From Gammaproteobacteria bacterium (GTDB taxonomy: Bacteria > Pseudomonadota > Gammaproteobacteria > Steroidobacterales > Woeseiaceae), in the NCBI GenBank assembly GCA_029865385.1, contig JAOUGX010000003.1:33691-97690 (forward strand): a DNA stretch of 64,000 bases, read 5' to 3'. Made by a program: the position numbers and the translations under genes. Under the pieces are notes generated by a model, which saw only the letters and a list, made by a program, of their open reading frames with translations, was not told the DNA's origin and ran no database searches. Positions 51,479-60,206 of this stretch are shown here, piece after piece; position 1 is the first letter of the stretch, and each line of letters opens with the position of its first letter.

Positions 51479-53320
51479 TTGAGTACATTGCCCGCTCCGC
51501 ATACACAGCTGCACGCCGACATGCTCGCCACGGCGCTGCGCTGCGGTATTCATCGTGTCATCCTCGAACAGGACTCACTGAACAGAATCAACGTATTCCC
51601 GGTAGCTGACGGCGATACCGGCACGAATCTGAGCCTGTCCCTCGGCGCCGCGCTTGGTGTCCTGAAGGCGCCGCACGGCGATCAACTCGGCAAGATGCTC
51701 GAATCGGTTGCCGACGCAATGCTCGACGGTGCGCGCGGCAATTCCGGAGCAATCATCGCGCAGTTTTTCCAGGGAATGAGCGATTCGGCGGAAAATCTTG
51801 CAAGGTTTACCGCTGATACCTTTTCGCATGCCGTCTCACGCGGCAGCGAGTACGCGCATGATGCGCTCGCCAAACCGAGAGAAGGCACAATACTGTCCGT
51901 GATAAGGGCATTCGCCGACAGTTTGCAGGAACAATTGTCGAACACATCGGATATTGCTTTCCCTGATTTGCTGGGCAAGGCCGTCGAGACCATGCGTAAG
52001 GCGCTCGTGCGCACCCAGAATCAGCTCGAGGAACTGCGCAAGGCGGGCGTCGTCGACGCAGGCGCCAAAGGATTCGTGGCGTTGATCGACGGTTTCGCCA
52101 ACTTCCTGATACACGGACTGCACGTCGAAGAGCCGGCGATTGCCGGGCAAATTGTGGCGCTGCAGCCTGACGACATGCCCGAAGCAGGCGATGAACCGGC
52201 TTTCCGCTATTGCACCGAATGCATTGTCACCGGGGAAAACATCGATCGCAGGAAGCTTCGCGAAGCACTCAGCGAGACAGGGGATTCACTGGTTCTTGCC
52301 GGTACCAAGCGAAAAGCGAGGATCCACATCCATGTCAATGAGCCGGCCGCCGTTTTCGATATTGCACGCCAATACGGAGTGCTGGCCCAGGAAAAGGCCG
52401 ATGACATGCTGCGACAGGTGCACAGCAGTCACGACAAGCGGATCGCTTTTGCAGTGATCACCGACTCGGCGGCCGACATAGACGACGACGCGCTCGAGAA
52501 ACTGGATATTCATATCGTACCGGCACGAATCCAGTTCGGCGATCGCGGTTACCTCGACAAAGTCAGCATTACGTCTGAAGAGTTCTTTCGCGAACTGGAT
52601 CGCAATCCGGCCCATCCGACGACCTCGCAACCGGCGCCTGGCGATTTTCGGCGCCAATTCCAGTTTCTCGCCAGTCATTTTCGCGACGTCATTTCCGTCA
52701 ATCTCAGTCCTTCTGTGAGCGGTACCTGGCAGGCTGCGGTATCTGCCGCGCAACGAACCGCAGGCCCGGGCAAAATTCATGTCGTCGATTCGCGAAACGC
52801 GTCGCTTGGGCAGGGCTTGCTTGCCGTCTTCGCTGCCGAATGCGCCGATGCCGGGCTGGATGCCGAGTCGGCGCTCGTGGCGATCGCCGCAGCGATCCCC
52901 GTTACCCACACTTTCGCCATGGTTCGTGATCTGCGCTATGCAGTACGGGGAGGCCGTGTTCCAGCAACGGTCAGTAAGCTGGCTGACCTCCTGCATGTCA
53001 CGCCCGTCCTGAGAACGACCAATGATGGCGCCATAAAGGCAAGAGGTATTCTGCCCGGAAAACTCAACCGCCTGCCGAAATTTGCAGCTTTTGTCGCGAG
53101 GCGGGTGCCACGAGACCGGCCGATTCGCCTGGCGATCGGCCATGCGGTATGCCTCGACGAAGCGCTCGAACTGGAATCCTTGCTGAGAACGCGCCTGCCA
53201 CGTTTGCGGAGTAGCAGTGTGACCAACCTCGGCTCGGCAGTCGGCGTTCACGGCGGTCCGGGTACGCTGGTCGTCGGTACCCAGGAGTGCCTCGATCCTC
53301 AACAATTCAAGCGGAAATAG
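51479..53320 (+). CDS. DhaL(DAK2)-DegV fusion, FakA/FakB-like
   Basis: 613 residues. Residues 1-200 form a DhaL/DAK2 kinase domain (INVFPVADGDTGTNLSLSLG, DGARGNSGAI). Residues about 325-613 form a DegV fatty-acid-binding domain (AVITDSAADID, then TSQPAPGDF and NLSPSVSGTWQAA). In Firmicutes the two activities, FakA kinase and FakB fatty-acid carrier, are separate proteins phosphorylating exogenous fatty acids; here they are one chain. Start is TTG with AGGCGG upstream. It overlaps the convergent SRAP gene by 14 bases. Confidence 0.9.
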   Translation: MSTLPAPHTQLHADMLATALRCGIHRVILEQDSLNRINVFPVADGDTGTNLSLSLGAALGVLKAPHGDQLGKMLESVADAMLDGARGNSGAIIAQFFQGMSDSAENLARFTADTFSHAVSRGSEYAHDALAKPREGTILSVIRAFADSLQEQLSNTSDIAFPDLLGKAVETMRKALVRTQNQLEELRKAGVVDAGAKGFVALIDGFANFLIHGLHVEEPAIAGQIVALQPDDMPEAGDEPAFRYCTECIVTGENIDRRKLREALSETGDSLVLAGTKRKARIHIHVNEPAAVFDIARQYGVLAQEKADDMLRQVHSSHDKRIAFAVITDSAADIDDDALEKLDIHIVPARIQFGDRGYLDKVSITSEEFFRELDRNPAHPTTSQPAPGDFRRQFQFLASHFRDVISVNLSPSVSGTWQAAVSAAQRTAGPGKIHVVDSRNASLGQGLLAVFAAECADAGLDAESALVAIAAAIPVTHTFAMVRDLRYAVRGGRVPATVSKLADLLHVTPVLRTTNDGAIKARGILPGKLNRLPKFAAFVARRVPRDRPIRLAIGHAVCLDEALELESLLRTRLPRLRSSSVTNLGSAVGVHGGPGTLVVGTQECLDPQQFKRK

Positions 53321-53978
53321 TGTCGCCGGCCGCGTCTATCAGTTCGCGGCCCTCATTGCGTGCGTTGTTGACACGTCGATCCACCGGCCACGCGCGAAAC
53401 CGTGGTGAATTGCCTATCAGCTTTTCCAGCGCTCCTTCTGCACCCTGCAACCAGTCGTCTGCCTTGTCCGCTGCGGTGACTACCGGCATCCGGTGATGCA
53501 ATCGACTCATGAAGTCGTTTGCGGCCGTGGTGATAATAGTCGCGGTCTCCAGTGTTTCGCCTGTCTCCTTGTCCGACCAGCTCTCCCACAACCCTGCAAA
53601 CGCAAACGGTTCATTGCTTGCGAGCGAAATGAACCACGGGGTTTTCTGCCCGGCATCCGTATGCCACTCATAGAATCCATCGGCGGGAATCAGGCAACGA
53701 CGCTTGCGAAATGCAGTTCGAAATGATGGCTTCTCGGCAACCGTTTCGGCGCGCGCGTTGATCATCCGGTTGCCGATCGACGGATCCTTGGCCCAGAAAG
53801 GCACCAGACCCCAGCGCAACGACGTCATTTCCACGCCTTTTGTATCACTGCGACGAATGGCTGCAATGTCCTGCGTGGGCGCAATGTTGAAGCGCGGCTT
53901 GAAATCATGAACCGTTTCGGCGCCGAACAGGGCGGCAGTTGCCTCTGCCGGTGAATAAAAAGCGAATCGACCACACAT
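53307..53978 (-). CDS. SOS-response-associated (SRAP/YedK/HMCES) abasic-site protein
   Basis: 223 residues. Begins MCGRF, so C2 (after Met removal, the N-terminal Cys) can form the thiazolidine crosslink with abasic sites in single-stranded DNA. Conserved active-site N in NARAET, E in GFYEW and H in HHRMPVV are all present. Protects abasic sites during replication. Convergent with the DhaL-DegV gene. Confidence 0.95.
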   Translation of the reverse strand: MCGRFAFYSPAEATAALFGAETVHDFKPRFNIAPTQDIAAIRRSDTKGVEMTSLRWGLVPFWAKDPSIGNRMINARAETVAEKPSFRTAFRKRRCLIPADGFYEWHTDAGQKTPWFISLASNEPFAFAGLWESWSDKETGETLETATIITTAANDFMSRLHHRMPVVTAADKADDWLQGAEGALEKLIGNSPRFRAWPVDRRVNNARNEGRELIDAAGDTISA

Positions 53979-53993
53979 CTTTGTTGTCCAGTC

Positions 53994-54767
53994 CTATTCC
54001 CTGATGCCGGTGCCGCGATTCATCAACATCAGGCTGAGACCGAACAGCCCTGCGACGAACAGCCCGATAATCGCGTAGGCGTAGCCGATGCGGATATCCG
54101 AGACGCCGAGTATTCCGTATCGAAATGCATTGACCATGTAAAGAATCGGATTGGCCAGCGATACCTTCTGCCAGAAGACCGGCAGCAGTGAAATCGAATA
54201 AAAGACACCACCGAGGTATGTGAGCGGCGTCAGCACGAATGTCGGGACTATGGAAATGTCGTCAAATTTCTTCGCAAATACAGCGTTAATGAATCCGGCG
54301 AGCGAAAAGACCACAGACGACAGCAAGATGATCGAAATGGTAACGAACGGGTGTTCTACCTTCAGACTCGTGAATGCGAGCGCGACGACGGTTACCAGGC
54401 TGCCTACCAGGAGACCCCTGATGACTCCGCCGGCGACATGACCCAGGATGATCGTGACGTTGGACATCGGGGAAACGATCATCTCCTCGATATGCCGCCC
54501 GAATTTGGCGCCGAAAAACGATGAGACGACGTTGCCGTAAGAATTCGTGATGACGGACATCATGATCAGCCCGGGAGCGATGTACTGCATGTAATCGAAT
54601 CCGTCCATGCTGCCGATTCGCCGCCCGATCAGATTGCCGAAAATAATGAAATAGAGTGTCATCGTAATCGCCGGCGGTACGATCGTCTGCACCCAGATAC
54701 GAATGACCCGGATGAATTCTTTTCGAACCAGCGTCTGGAACCCGATCCAGTTCAAGGCCAGATTCAT
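53994..54767 (-). CDS. ABC-2 type transporter permease (YadH/NodJ-like)
   Basis: 257 residues with six predicted helices and the ABC-2 core motif around PLTYLGGVFYSISLLP near 180. N-terminal FQTLVRKEFIRVIRIWVQT is the usual amphipathic coupling segment. It follows its ATPase gene by one base and resembles E. coli YadH. Export substrate unknown. Confidence 0.92.
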   Translation of the reverse strand: MNLALNWIGFQTLVRKEFIRVIRIWVQTIVPPAITMTLYFIIFGNLIGRRIGSMDGFDYMQYIAPGLIMMSVITNSYGNVVSSFFGAKFGRHIEEMIVSPMSNVTIILGHVAGGVIRGLLVGSLVTVVALAFTSLKVEHPFVTISIILLSSVVFSLAGFINAVFAKKFDDISIVPTFVLTPLTYLGGVFYSISLLPVFWQKVSLANPILYMVNAFRYGILGVSDIRIGYAYAIIGLFVAGLFGLSLMLMNRGTGIRE

Positions 54768-54768
54768 T

Positions 54769-55707
54769 TCAGTCTTTCTCCGGCAATTGAACGGATTGCT
54801 TGTTCTCGACCAGGCGTATGAACAGTTCCTCGAGGCGATTCGCCTTGTTGCGCAGGCTCGACACGGCAATTCCCTGGTTGCTCAACAGCGCAAACAATTC
54901 GTTCAAATCCCGTTTCGAGTCGACGGCAATTTCGACATCACCATCGTCACGAAGCATGGTCTCGAATCCGTCGAGGACAGGAGGTGTGGTAAGTCGGTCT
55001 CGAAGACTAAGTACGAAAGTTTCCCTCTGTAATTTGCGCAGAACGTTGCTCATCAATGCGTTCTCAATAACCTTTCCCTCGTCGATGATCGCAACGTGCC
55101 GGCACAGGCTTTCGGCTTCTTCGAGGTAATGCGTGGTCAGGATAATGGTCGTGCCCGCCTCGTTCGTTTCCTTGAGAAACTCCCACATTGATCGGCGAAT
55201 CTCGATATCGACACCGGCTGTTGGTTCGTCAAGAATCAACAGACGTGGTTCATGTATCAGTGCGCGTGCAATCATGAGCCGCCGCTTCATGCCGCCGGAA
55301 AGATTTCGCGCGGGCTCCTTTCGCCGTTCCCAAAGCCTGAGTTCCCGCAGATACTTTTCGGCCCGTATCCGCGCTTCCCGACGATTGATTCCGTAATAAC
55401 CCGCCTGGTTCAGCACGATATTTTGAACGGTATCGAAAAGATTCAGGTTGATTTCCTGCGGCACCAATCCGATGCAGGCCTTGGCAGCCTCCAGCTCCTT
55501 GTCCAGGTTGTGCCCGAATACGTCGACCGAGCCGGCAGACTTGTTGATTAGCGAGCAGATTATTCCGATGGCGGTTGTTTTTCCGGCGCCATTCGGCCCC
55601 AGCAGCGCGTAGAAATCACCGGCCTCGACATCAAGGTCTATACCTTTTAACGCCTCGACACCGTTCGGGTAGATTTTGCGAAGATTTCGTATTGAGAGTG
55701 CATGCAT
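54769..55707 (-). CDS. ABC transporter ATP-binding protein (YadG-like)
   Basis: 312 residues. Walker A GPNGAGKTT, signature LSGGMKRRL, Walker B LLILDEPTAGVD and switch His TTHYLEEAE. A C-terminal regulatory extension (about 225-312) ends with a coil (RLEELFIRLVENK). MHALSIRNLRKIYPNG at 55707 is the start; in-frame upstream codons are not ABC-like. Pairs with the following permease. Confidence 0.93.
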   Translation of the reverse strand: MHALSIRNLRKIYPNGVEALKGIDLDVEAGDFYALLGPNGAGKTTAIGIICSLINKSAGSVDVFGHNLDKELEAAKACIGLVPQEINLNLFDTVQNIVLNQAGYYGINRREARIRAEKYLRELRLWERRKEPARNLSGGMKRRLMIARALIHEPRLLILDEPTAGVDIEIRRSMWEFLKETNEAGTTIILTTHYLEEAESLCRHVAIIDEGKVIENALMSNVLRKLQRETFVLSLRDRLTTPPVLDGFETMLRDDGDVEIAVDSKRDLNELFALLSNQGIAVSSLRNKANRLEELFIRLVENKQSVQLPEKD

Positions 55708-55750
55708 TTCGCGGCGTATTGTATACGTCGCGAAAATTCTTTGCGGAACT

Positions 55751-56422
55751 TCAATGGTCTCCCGATTCTTCGGCAATACGCAATCCCGGTGGCGCGACTT
55801 TGCGTGCCGCGACCGGCCATGACGGCCGTTGATCGAAACGATCGCTGGTGAGAACGGTTTGCAACGCGCTGAGATGGGCACTGTGGCGAATGCTTTCCCG
55901 GCGCATGACGCCACCGTCCAGCAATTTCGCCCACAGGTCAGTGTCTGCAGGAAAGCGGAGCTGCAGCAGATCGTGTCGCGTACCGGCGATTGCCAGCAGC
56001 CTGAAAAAGGTTCTTTCGCTTATGCGTTCGCACCAATGAAGGCTGGCTCCGGCTAGTATTCTCGCGGCAAAGGGATTTCGTTGCGCCAGCTGCCATGAAA
56101 ATCCGAGGCCTGCGGCGACCAGGGTCGCAAACTCGTCGCCACTTGGCGGCGGGACTGCAAACAGGTCCCGGCTTCGCGGTTCCGCGAAAAGCTGATCCCA
56201 GTATCGGGCGTCCCTCTCGCGAAATGAAAACAGCAGGAATGGAGTTCCGGCGAGCCGCTCCGCCTGGCGTTCCGTCAGCTCCAGCAGGCGCTTCGCCAGC
56301 CTCGAATCCAGACCCTGCAGGCAGGTTCGTGGCAGTTTGCCGTTACGCGCAAGTTGCAGAAAAGCGATATTCAGGGCGCGGACATTGGCGAAATCCGCTG
56401 CTTCGGGTCCGGTAAATTCCAT
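55751..56422 (-). CDS. Protein of unknown function, divergent from FlhC-like regulator
   Basis: 223 residues, soluble, Arg/Leu-rich and helical. Blocks that look conserved: ALNIAFLQLARNG, RHDLLQLRFPADTDLW and AHLSALQTVLTSDRFDQRP. No domain I recognise. It shares a 132-base intergenic region with the FlhC-like gene and may be its target. Confidence 0.7.
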   Translation of the reverse strand: MEFTGPEAADFANVRALNIAFLQLARNGKLPRTCLQGLDSRLAKRLLELTERQAERLAGTPFLLFSFRERDARYWDQLFAEPRSRDLFAVPPPSGDEFATLVAAGLGFSWQLAQRNPFAARILAGASLHWCERISERTFFRLLAIAGTRHDLLQLRFPADTDLWAKLLDGGVMRRESIRHSAHLSALQTVLTSDRFDQRPSWPVAARKVAPPGLRIAEESGDH

Positions 56423-56554
56423 GGCTCCTCCCTTGGCACCGGCATTTTTTGGTGTTTTGACCGGTTACTAAAAAGTTGATTGATTTCCCATAAGCGGATC
56501 GTATAGGCTTTTATAACACTGTATATGGTCCAAAACTAGCATAAAGGAGTATAA

Positions 56555-57139
56555 ATGCGCCTGACCGACAACCGCTATGCGAGCGAGCGAAGCCAGTTCG
56601 AGCTGGCGTTGCGGATGATTCGCCATGAAGCGCGCACCCGCACGATCAAGGAGTGCACTGGCTTGAGTGACGATCGCATCCGCAAACTTTACGCCACCTA
56701 TTTCCGCGACACGGGCAACAGCACCGTGCGCCGGCGGCGTGGCAAGTCACCGCAACAGGTCGGACCGTTCGTCAAGCATCCGCTCAATCAGCTGGAGGCC
56801 ACGACCCTGATTGCGCTGTATTGCGCCAGCCTGTTGTTGCGCATAGACAGCGACAACAAGGTGCACGCTTGCTGGCCTCGCCCGGACGTGGAATTCGGTC
56901 ATCGTGTCTGCCGTGCCTTTGAGACCTATCTGCAACTGCACAGAAATGCGCGACTGAGTTTCGAGTGGGCCTGGACTCTGCTCCGCAGCATCAGCAGCAA
57001 CGATGAACTTTTCCTCGCCTCCTGCCGTGAATGTCGAACCATCTACGTTCAGGACGCATATGCACTCGACCATCACCAGTGCCCCTGTTGCGAAATCGGC
57101 CGGCAACGAGGCAAGCCACCGCGCGGCACGCTGACTTAG
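56555..57139 (+). CDS. FlhC-family transcriptional activator
   Basis: 194 residues, matching FlhC in length. N-terminal helical domain (RSQFELALRMIRHEARTRTI, LSDDRIRKLYATYF), central ALYCASLLLRI/LSFEWAWTLLR segments, and a C-terminal zinc site CREC...CPCC. In enterics FlhC works as FlhD4C2; no FlhD gene is in the window, and no flagellar genes are near. AAGGAG lies six bases before ATG. Probably an FlhC relative with another regulon. Confidence 0.88.
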   Translation: MRLTDNRYASERSQFELALRMIRHEARTRTIKECTGLSDDRIRKLYATYFRDTGNSTVRRRRGKSPQQVGPFVKHPLNQLEATTLIALYCASLLLRIDSDNKVHACWPRPDVEFGHRVCRAFETYLQLHRNARLSFEWAWTLLRSISSNDELFLASCRECRTIYVQDAYALDHHQCPCCEIGRQRGKPPRGTLT

Positions 57140-57264
57140 CATTGATTCCTACCCCTGAACGCAGTCCGTTTCCGGTAGACTTTCCTGTGTTGTCGCCGCG
57201 ACGTGGCAACAGAGGTTTTTGGCAGGCGAAATACAGCTTACGGGACAGTTCGAGAAAGGTCTTG

Positions 57265-58155
57265 ATGAACGGCCACAACACCTTCGCAGGAGCGTTTGTC
57301 GATCGCTCCGGTCACCGGCGCCAGGACGCCGCGTGGCTGGACGCCGCGTTGCTGCGTCCGGAAAGTCGCTTTGTACCGGTCTGGGGCGACAAGTGCCTGG
57401 CGTCCGGCGACACGCCACGCGCGGTATTGCTGGACCGTGACGCCGCAGCGACGTATCTCGACCCGGGTGAGCTGATTTTTCTCGGTGTGTTTCGCGATCA
57501 TCCCGCGTTTGCTTTTCGTATTGATTCAAGCATCGAGAAGCCGCTGGACGGACTCGGTGAATTTCACGACTTGCGTTACCTGGGCAGCATCCTGCCGCCA
57601 GATGAAGCAAACCTGGCAGCGCACGCACGGGCGCTGGTGATCTGGCACAGTCGACAAAAGCACTGCGGAATGTGCGGCTCGCCGTCACGGGCACAATGCG
57701 GCGGCAATACTCGGATCTGCACCGATCCTGCATGCGCCCAGACCATCTTCCCGCGTGTCGATCCTGCCATCATCGTGCTCGTATCCAATGGCCCGCAATG
57801 CCTTTTGGGTCGGCAGTCGAGCTGGCCCGAGGGCCGCTATTCCACAATTGCCGGATTTGTTGAACCCGGCGAGAGTCTCGAGGATGCCGTACGCCGCGAA
57901 GTGCTCGAGGAAAGCAATATCGATGTCCACGACGTTAGTTACCACAGCTCGCAGCCCTGGCCGTTTCCGTCCTCGCTGATGCTCGGATTTACAGCGTCGG
58001 CTGCCTCTTCCGAAATCGTCCTGAACGACGGCGAACTTGAGGATGCACGCTGGTTTACGCGCAAGGAACTACAGTCCGGGTTTCCGAAACTGCCTTACCG
58101 CTTGTCGATTGCAAGACGACTGGTCGACGACTGGCTGGAATTCGAGGACGCCTGA
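57265..58155 (+). CDS. nudC: NAD(H) pyrophosphatase NudC
   Basis: 296 residues. Zinc ribbon CGMCGSP...CTDPACAQ, Nudix box beginning GFVEPGESLEDAV and ending REVLEES, and the NudC-specific SQPWPFPSSLMLGF. Hydrolyses NADH and removes NAD caps from RNA. ATG at 57265 with AAAGG upstream is used; an in-frame extension to 57031 overlaps flhC. Confidence 0.94.
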   Translation: MNGHNTFAGAFVDRSGHRRQDAAWLDAALLRPESRFVPVWGDKCLASGDTPRAVLLDRDAAATYLDPGELIFLGVFRDHPAFAFRIDSSIEKPLDGLGEFHDLRYLGSILPPDEANLAAHARALVIWHSRQKHCGMCGSPSRAQCGGNTRICTDPACAQTIFPRVDPAIIVLVSNGPQCLLGRQSSWPEGRYSTIAGFVEPGESLEDAVRREVLEESNIDVHDVSYHSSQPWPFPSSLMLGFTASAASSEIVLNDGELEDARWFTRKELQSGFPKLPYRLSIARRLVDDWLEFEDA

Positions 58156-58165
58156 GTATGTCCCT

Positions 58166-58939
58166 GTGTGCCTGATCGTTTTCGCGTGGCAGGCCCACCC
58201 GCATTATCGACTGGTGCTTGCGGCGAACAGGGACGAACTTCATTCCAGGCCTGCGCGTGACGCGCACTGGTGGCCGGATCACAAACACGTGCTCGCGGGC
58301 CGCGACCTGCAGGCCGGAGGAACATGGCTGGCCGTCAGCCGTCGGGGCCGCATTGCCACAGTAACCAATTATCGCGAAATGCAACGGTCGACGGGCCGCG
58401 TCAAATCGCGCGGCGAGATCGTCAGTAGTTTCGTAACCGGTGTCACGCCACCGAAGGACTTTGCTTCGTCTCTGAATGCAAAAAATTATTCCGGCTACAG
58501 TTTGCTGGCGGCAGACAGCGATCAGATTGCTTATGGGTCGAACATCGCTGGCGAATACTCGGTATTGAAAGCGGGCATTTACGGATTGAGCAACGCCGCG
58601 CTCGACACCCCCTGGCACAAATTGCTGCGCAGCCGCGAGGCATTGCGCGACCTGGTCCGCAGCGATGCGCTCAGTGAGCCCAGCCTGCTGCGGCTGCTGG
58701 CCGACCGCCAGCCTGCTCCTGTGGACCAGATCGACAGTTCGACTCTACCGTTCCCGATGGCACGAAGCCTGTCGGCTCCATTTATCGTTTCGCCCGAGTA
58801 CGGCACGCGTTGTTCGACGACGATTCTCTGGTCCTACTCGGGCGAGCTGGAGTTCTGCGAGCGAAGTTTCGACGCCTCCGGGAAAGTGACCGGCACCGCA
58901 CGCCATCGCTTCTCAACCGAAGACGTCAAAAAATCCTGA
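58166..58939 (+). CDS. NRDE/TANGO2-family protein
   Basis: 257 residues. Begins VCLIVFAWQAHP (GTG start), the family's MCLIVFAW N-terminus, then NRDELHSRPA, LAGRDLQAGGTWLAV and TNYRE, the NRDE signature. Proposed in animals to handle acyl-CoA or heme; bacterial role unknown. N-terminal Cys after Met suggests an Ntn-hydrolase fold. Starts ten bases after nudC. Confidence 0.9.
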   Translation: MCLIVFAWQAHPHYRLVLAANRDELHSRPARDAHWWPDHKHVLAGRDLQAGGTWLAVSRRGRIATVTNYREMQRSTGRVKSRGEIVSSFVTGVTPPKDFASSLNAKNYSGYSLLAADSDQIAYGSNIAGEYSVLKAGIYGLSNAALDTPWHKLLRSREALRDLVRSDALSEPSLLRLLADRQPAPVDQIDSSTLPFPMARSLSAPFIVSPEYGTRCSTTILWSYSGELEFCERSFDASGKVTGTARHRFSTEDVKKS

Positions 58940-59600
58940 GCAACCAGTTACGGATGTCGACAATTTCTTCGGCGCATACCGCGTGTGCCATCGGGTATTC
59001 GTGCCACTCGACTGTGTAGCCGGCACTTTCCAGCGCCGCTTTGGATTGTTGTCCCATGCCGATTGGCAGCATGGGATCGAATGACCCGTGAGCCATAAAG
59101 ACCGGCAGATCGCGCGGCTGCGACTTGTCGTTGTTAATCACCTCTGCCGACAAACTGTCGCCCAGCGGCAACCAGGTGGACAGAGCCATCAATCCCGCCA
59201 GCCTTTGCGAATATCGCATCGCCATGTGCATCGCGATGGCGCCGCCCTGCGAAAAACCGGCGACGACCACTTTGTCATTGCTTATGCCTCGTGCCCGCTC
59301 GCGTTCAACAAGTTCGAGCAGCGAAGCGGAACTTGCTCGAATACCCGCTTCGTCCTGCGGTCCGGAACGATCGAGGCTGATAATGTCGTACCATGCACGC
59401 ATACGCATGCCGCCGTTCAGCGTGACCGGTCGAACCGGTGCGTGTGGAAAGACGAAGCGCAGACTGACGCTGTCCGGCAGCGCAAGCTCCGGCACAATCG
59501 GCTCGAAATCGTGACCATCGGCGCCAAGCCCGTGCAGCCAGATGACTGTGCCAGTTGCCGCCGAGGCGGGTTCGATTTCGACAGTTTGGGGTAGGGGCAC
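58926..59600 (-). CDS. Carboxylesterase/lysophospholipase (APT1-like)
   Basis: 224-residue alpha/beta hydrolase. WLHGLGADGHDF, the nucleophile elbow GFSQGG, and catalytic D and H (GSFDPMLP, YPMAHAVC) identify the phospholipase/carboxylesterase family. Overlaps the TANGO2-family gene by 14 bases, convergent. Confidence 0.93.
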   Translation of the reverse strand: MPLPQTVEIEPASAATGTVIWLHGLGADGHDFEPIVPELALPDSVSLRFVFPHAPVRPVTLNGGMRMRAWYDIISLDRSGPQDEAGIRASSASLLELVERERARGISNDKVVVAGFSQGGAIAMHMAMRYSQRLAGLMALSTWLPLGDSLSAEVINNDKSQPRDLPVFMAHGSFDPMLPIGMGQQSKAALESAGYTVEWHEYPMAHAVCAEEIVDIRNWLLRIF

Positions 59601-59665
59601 GCCGGCTCTCCATTCGAAAGATCGCGCATACTAGCAATACACGCGGCCGAATCGGCAATAATCGC

Positions 59666-59712
59666 TTGACATGTTATGCGCATCACGTTACTTATATGCA
59701 CATATTTATGCA
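59666..59712 (+). promoter_or_regulatory. argR promoter with candidate ARG box
   Basis: Consensus -35 TTGACA at 59666-59671 with a 17-base spacer to a weak -10 TACTTA. At 59699-59712 CACATATTTATGCA matches the ARG-box consensus TGMATWWWWATKCA at 12 of 14 positions; a TTATATGCA half-site lies 12 bases upstream. This suggests ArgR autoregulation. Confidence 0.45.
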
Positions 59713-59721
59713 CGTGTCGCC

Positions 59722-60180
59722 ATGCCGAATTCAAATGAAATCCAGCTGGACCGCCGTAGCGCCATCCGCCGCTTGCTTGTCTCGGGCCCAGCCGCAAACC
59801 AGCAATCGCTGGTAGCCGCGCTGCGTGCGCAGGGCTTTGTTGCTACTCAATCGAGTGTTAGCCGCGATCTTCGGGAAATAGGCGCTATCAAGACCAGCGG
59901 CGGCTACACGCTGCCCGACGCTGGCTCGGTCGGCGATGACGAGTTGGCCCAGGTAGCCGACCTATTGCGCGACCTGAAATCCGCGGGACCGAACCTGCTG
60001 GTCATTCGCACCGCAATTGGCGCCGCACAGCGTGTGGCGCTTGCACTGGACCGTTGCGAGTGGCCGGAGATCGTCGGCAATGTCGGCGGTGACGATACCG
60101 TTTTCACGGCGACTGCAGGCGCTGCAGCACAAAGAAACCTGATCAGCAAGATAGGGCGCGCAACGTCCCGTCACTGGTGA
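59722..60180 (+). CDS. argR: Arginine repressor
   Basis: 152 residues. N-terminal winged helix with the DNA-contacting SSVSRDLREIGAIK and C-terminal arginine-binding hexamerisation domain with GDDTVFTA. Represses arginine biosynthesis genes when arginine is present. It heads the operon it likely controls. ATG at 59722 fits the family start; an upstream frame extension lacks a ribosome-binding site. Confidence 0.93.
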   Translation: MPNSNEIQLDRRSAIRRLLVSGPAANQQSLVAALRAQGFVATQSSVSRDLREIGAIKTSGGYTLPDAGSVGDDELAQVADLLRDLKSAGPNLLVIRTAIGAAQRVALALDRCEWPEIVGNVGGDDTVFTATAGAAAQRNLISKIGRATSRHW

Positions 60181-60206
60181 TTTATTCAATCCACCCGGAG
60201 CAAGAA

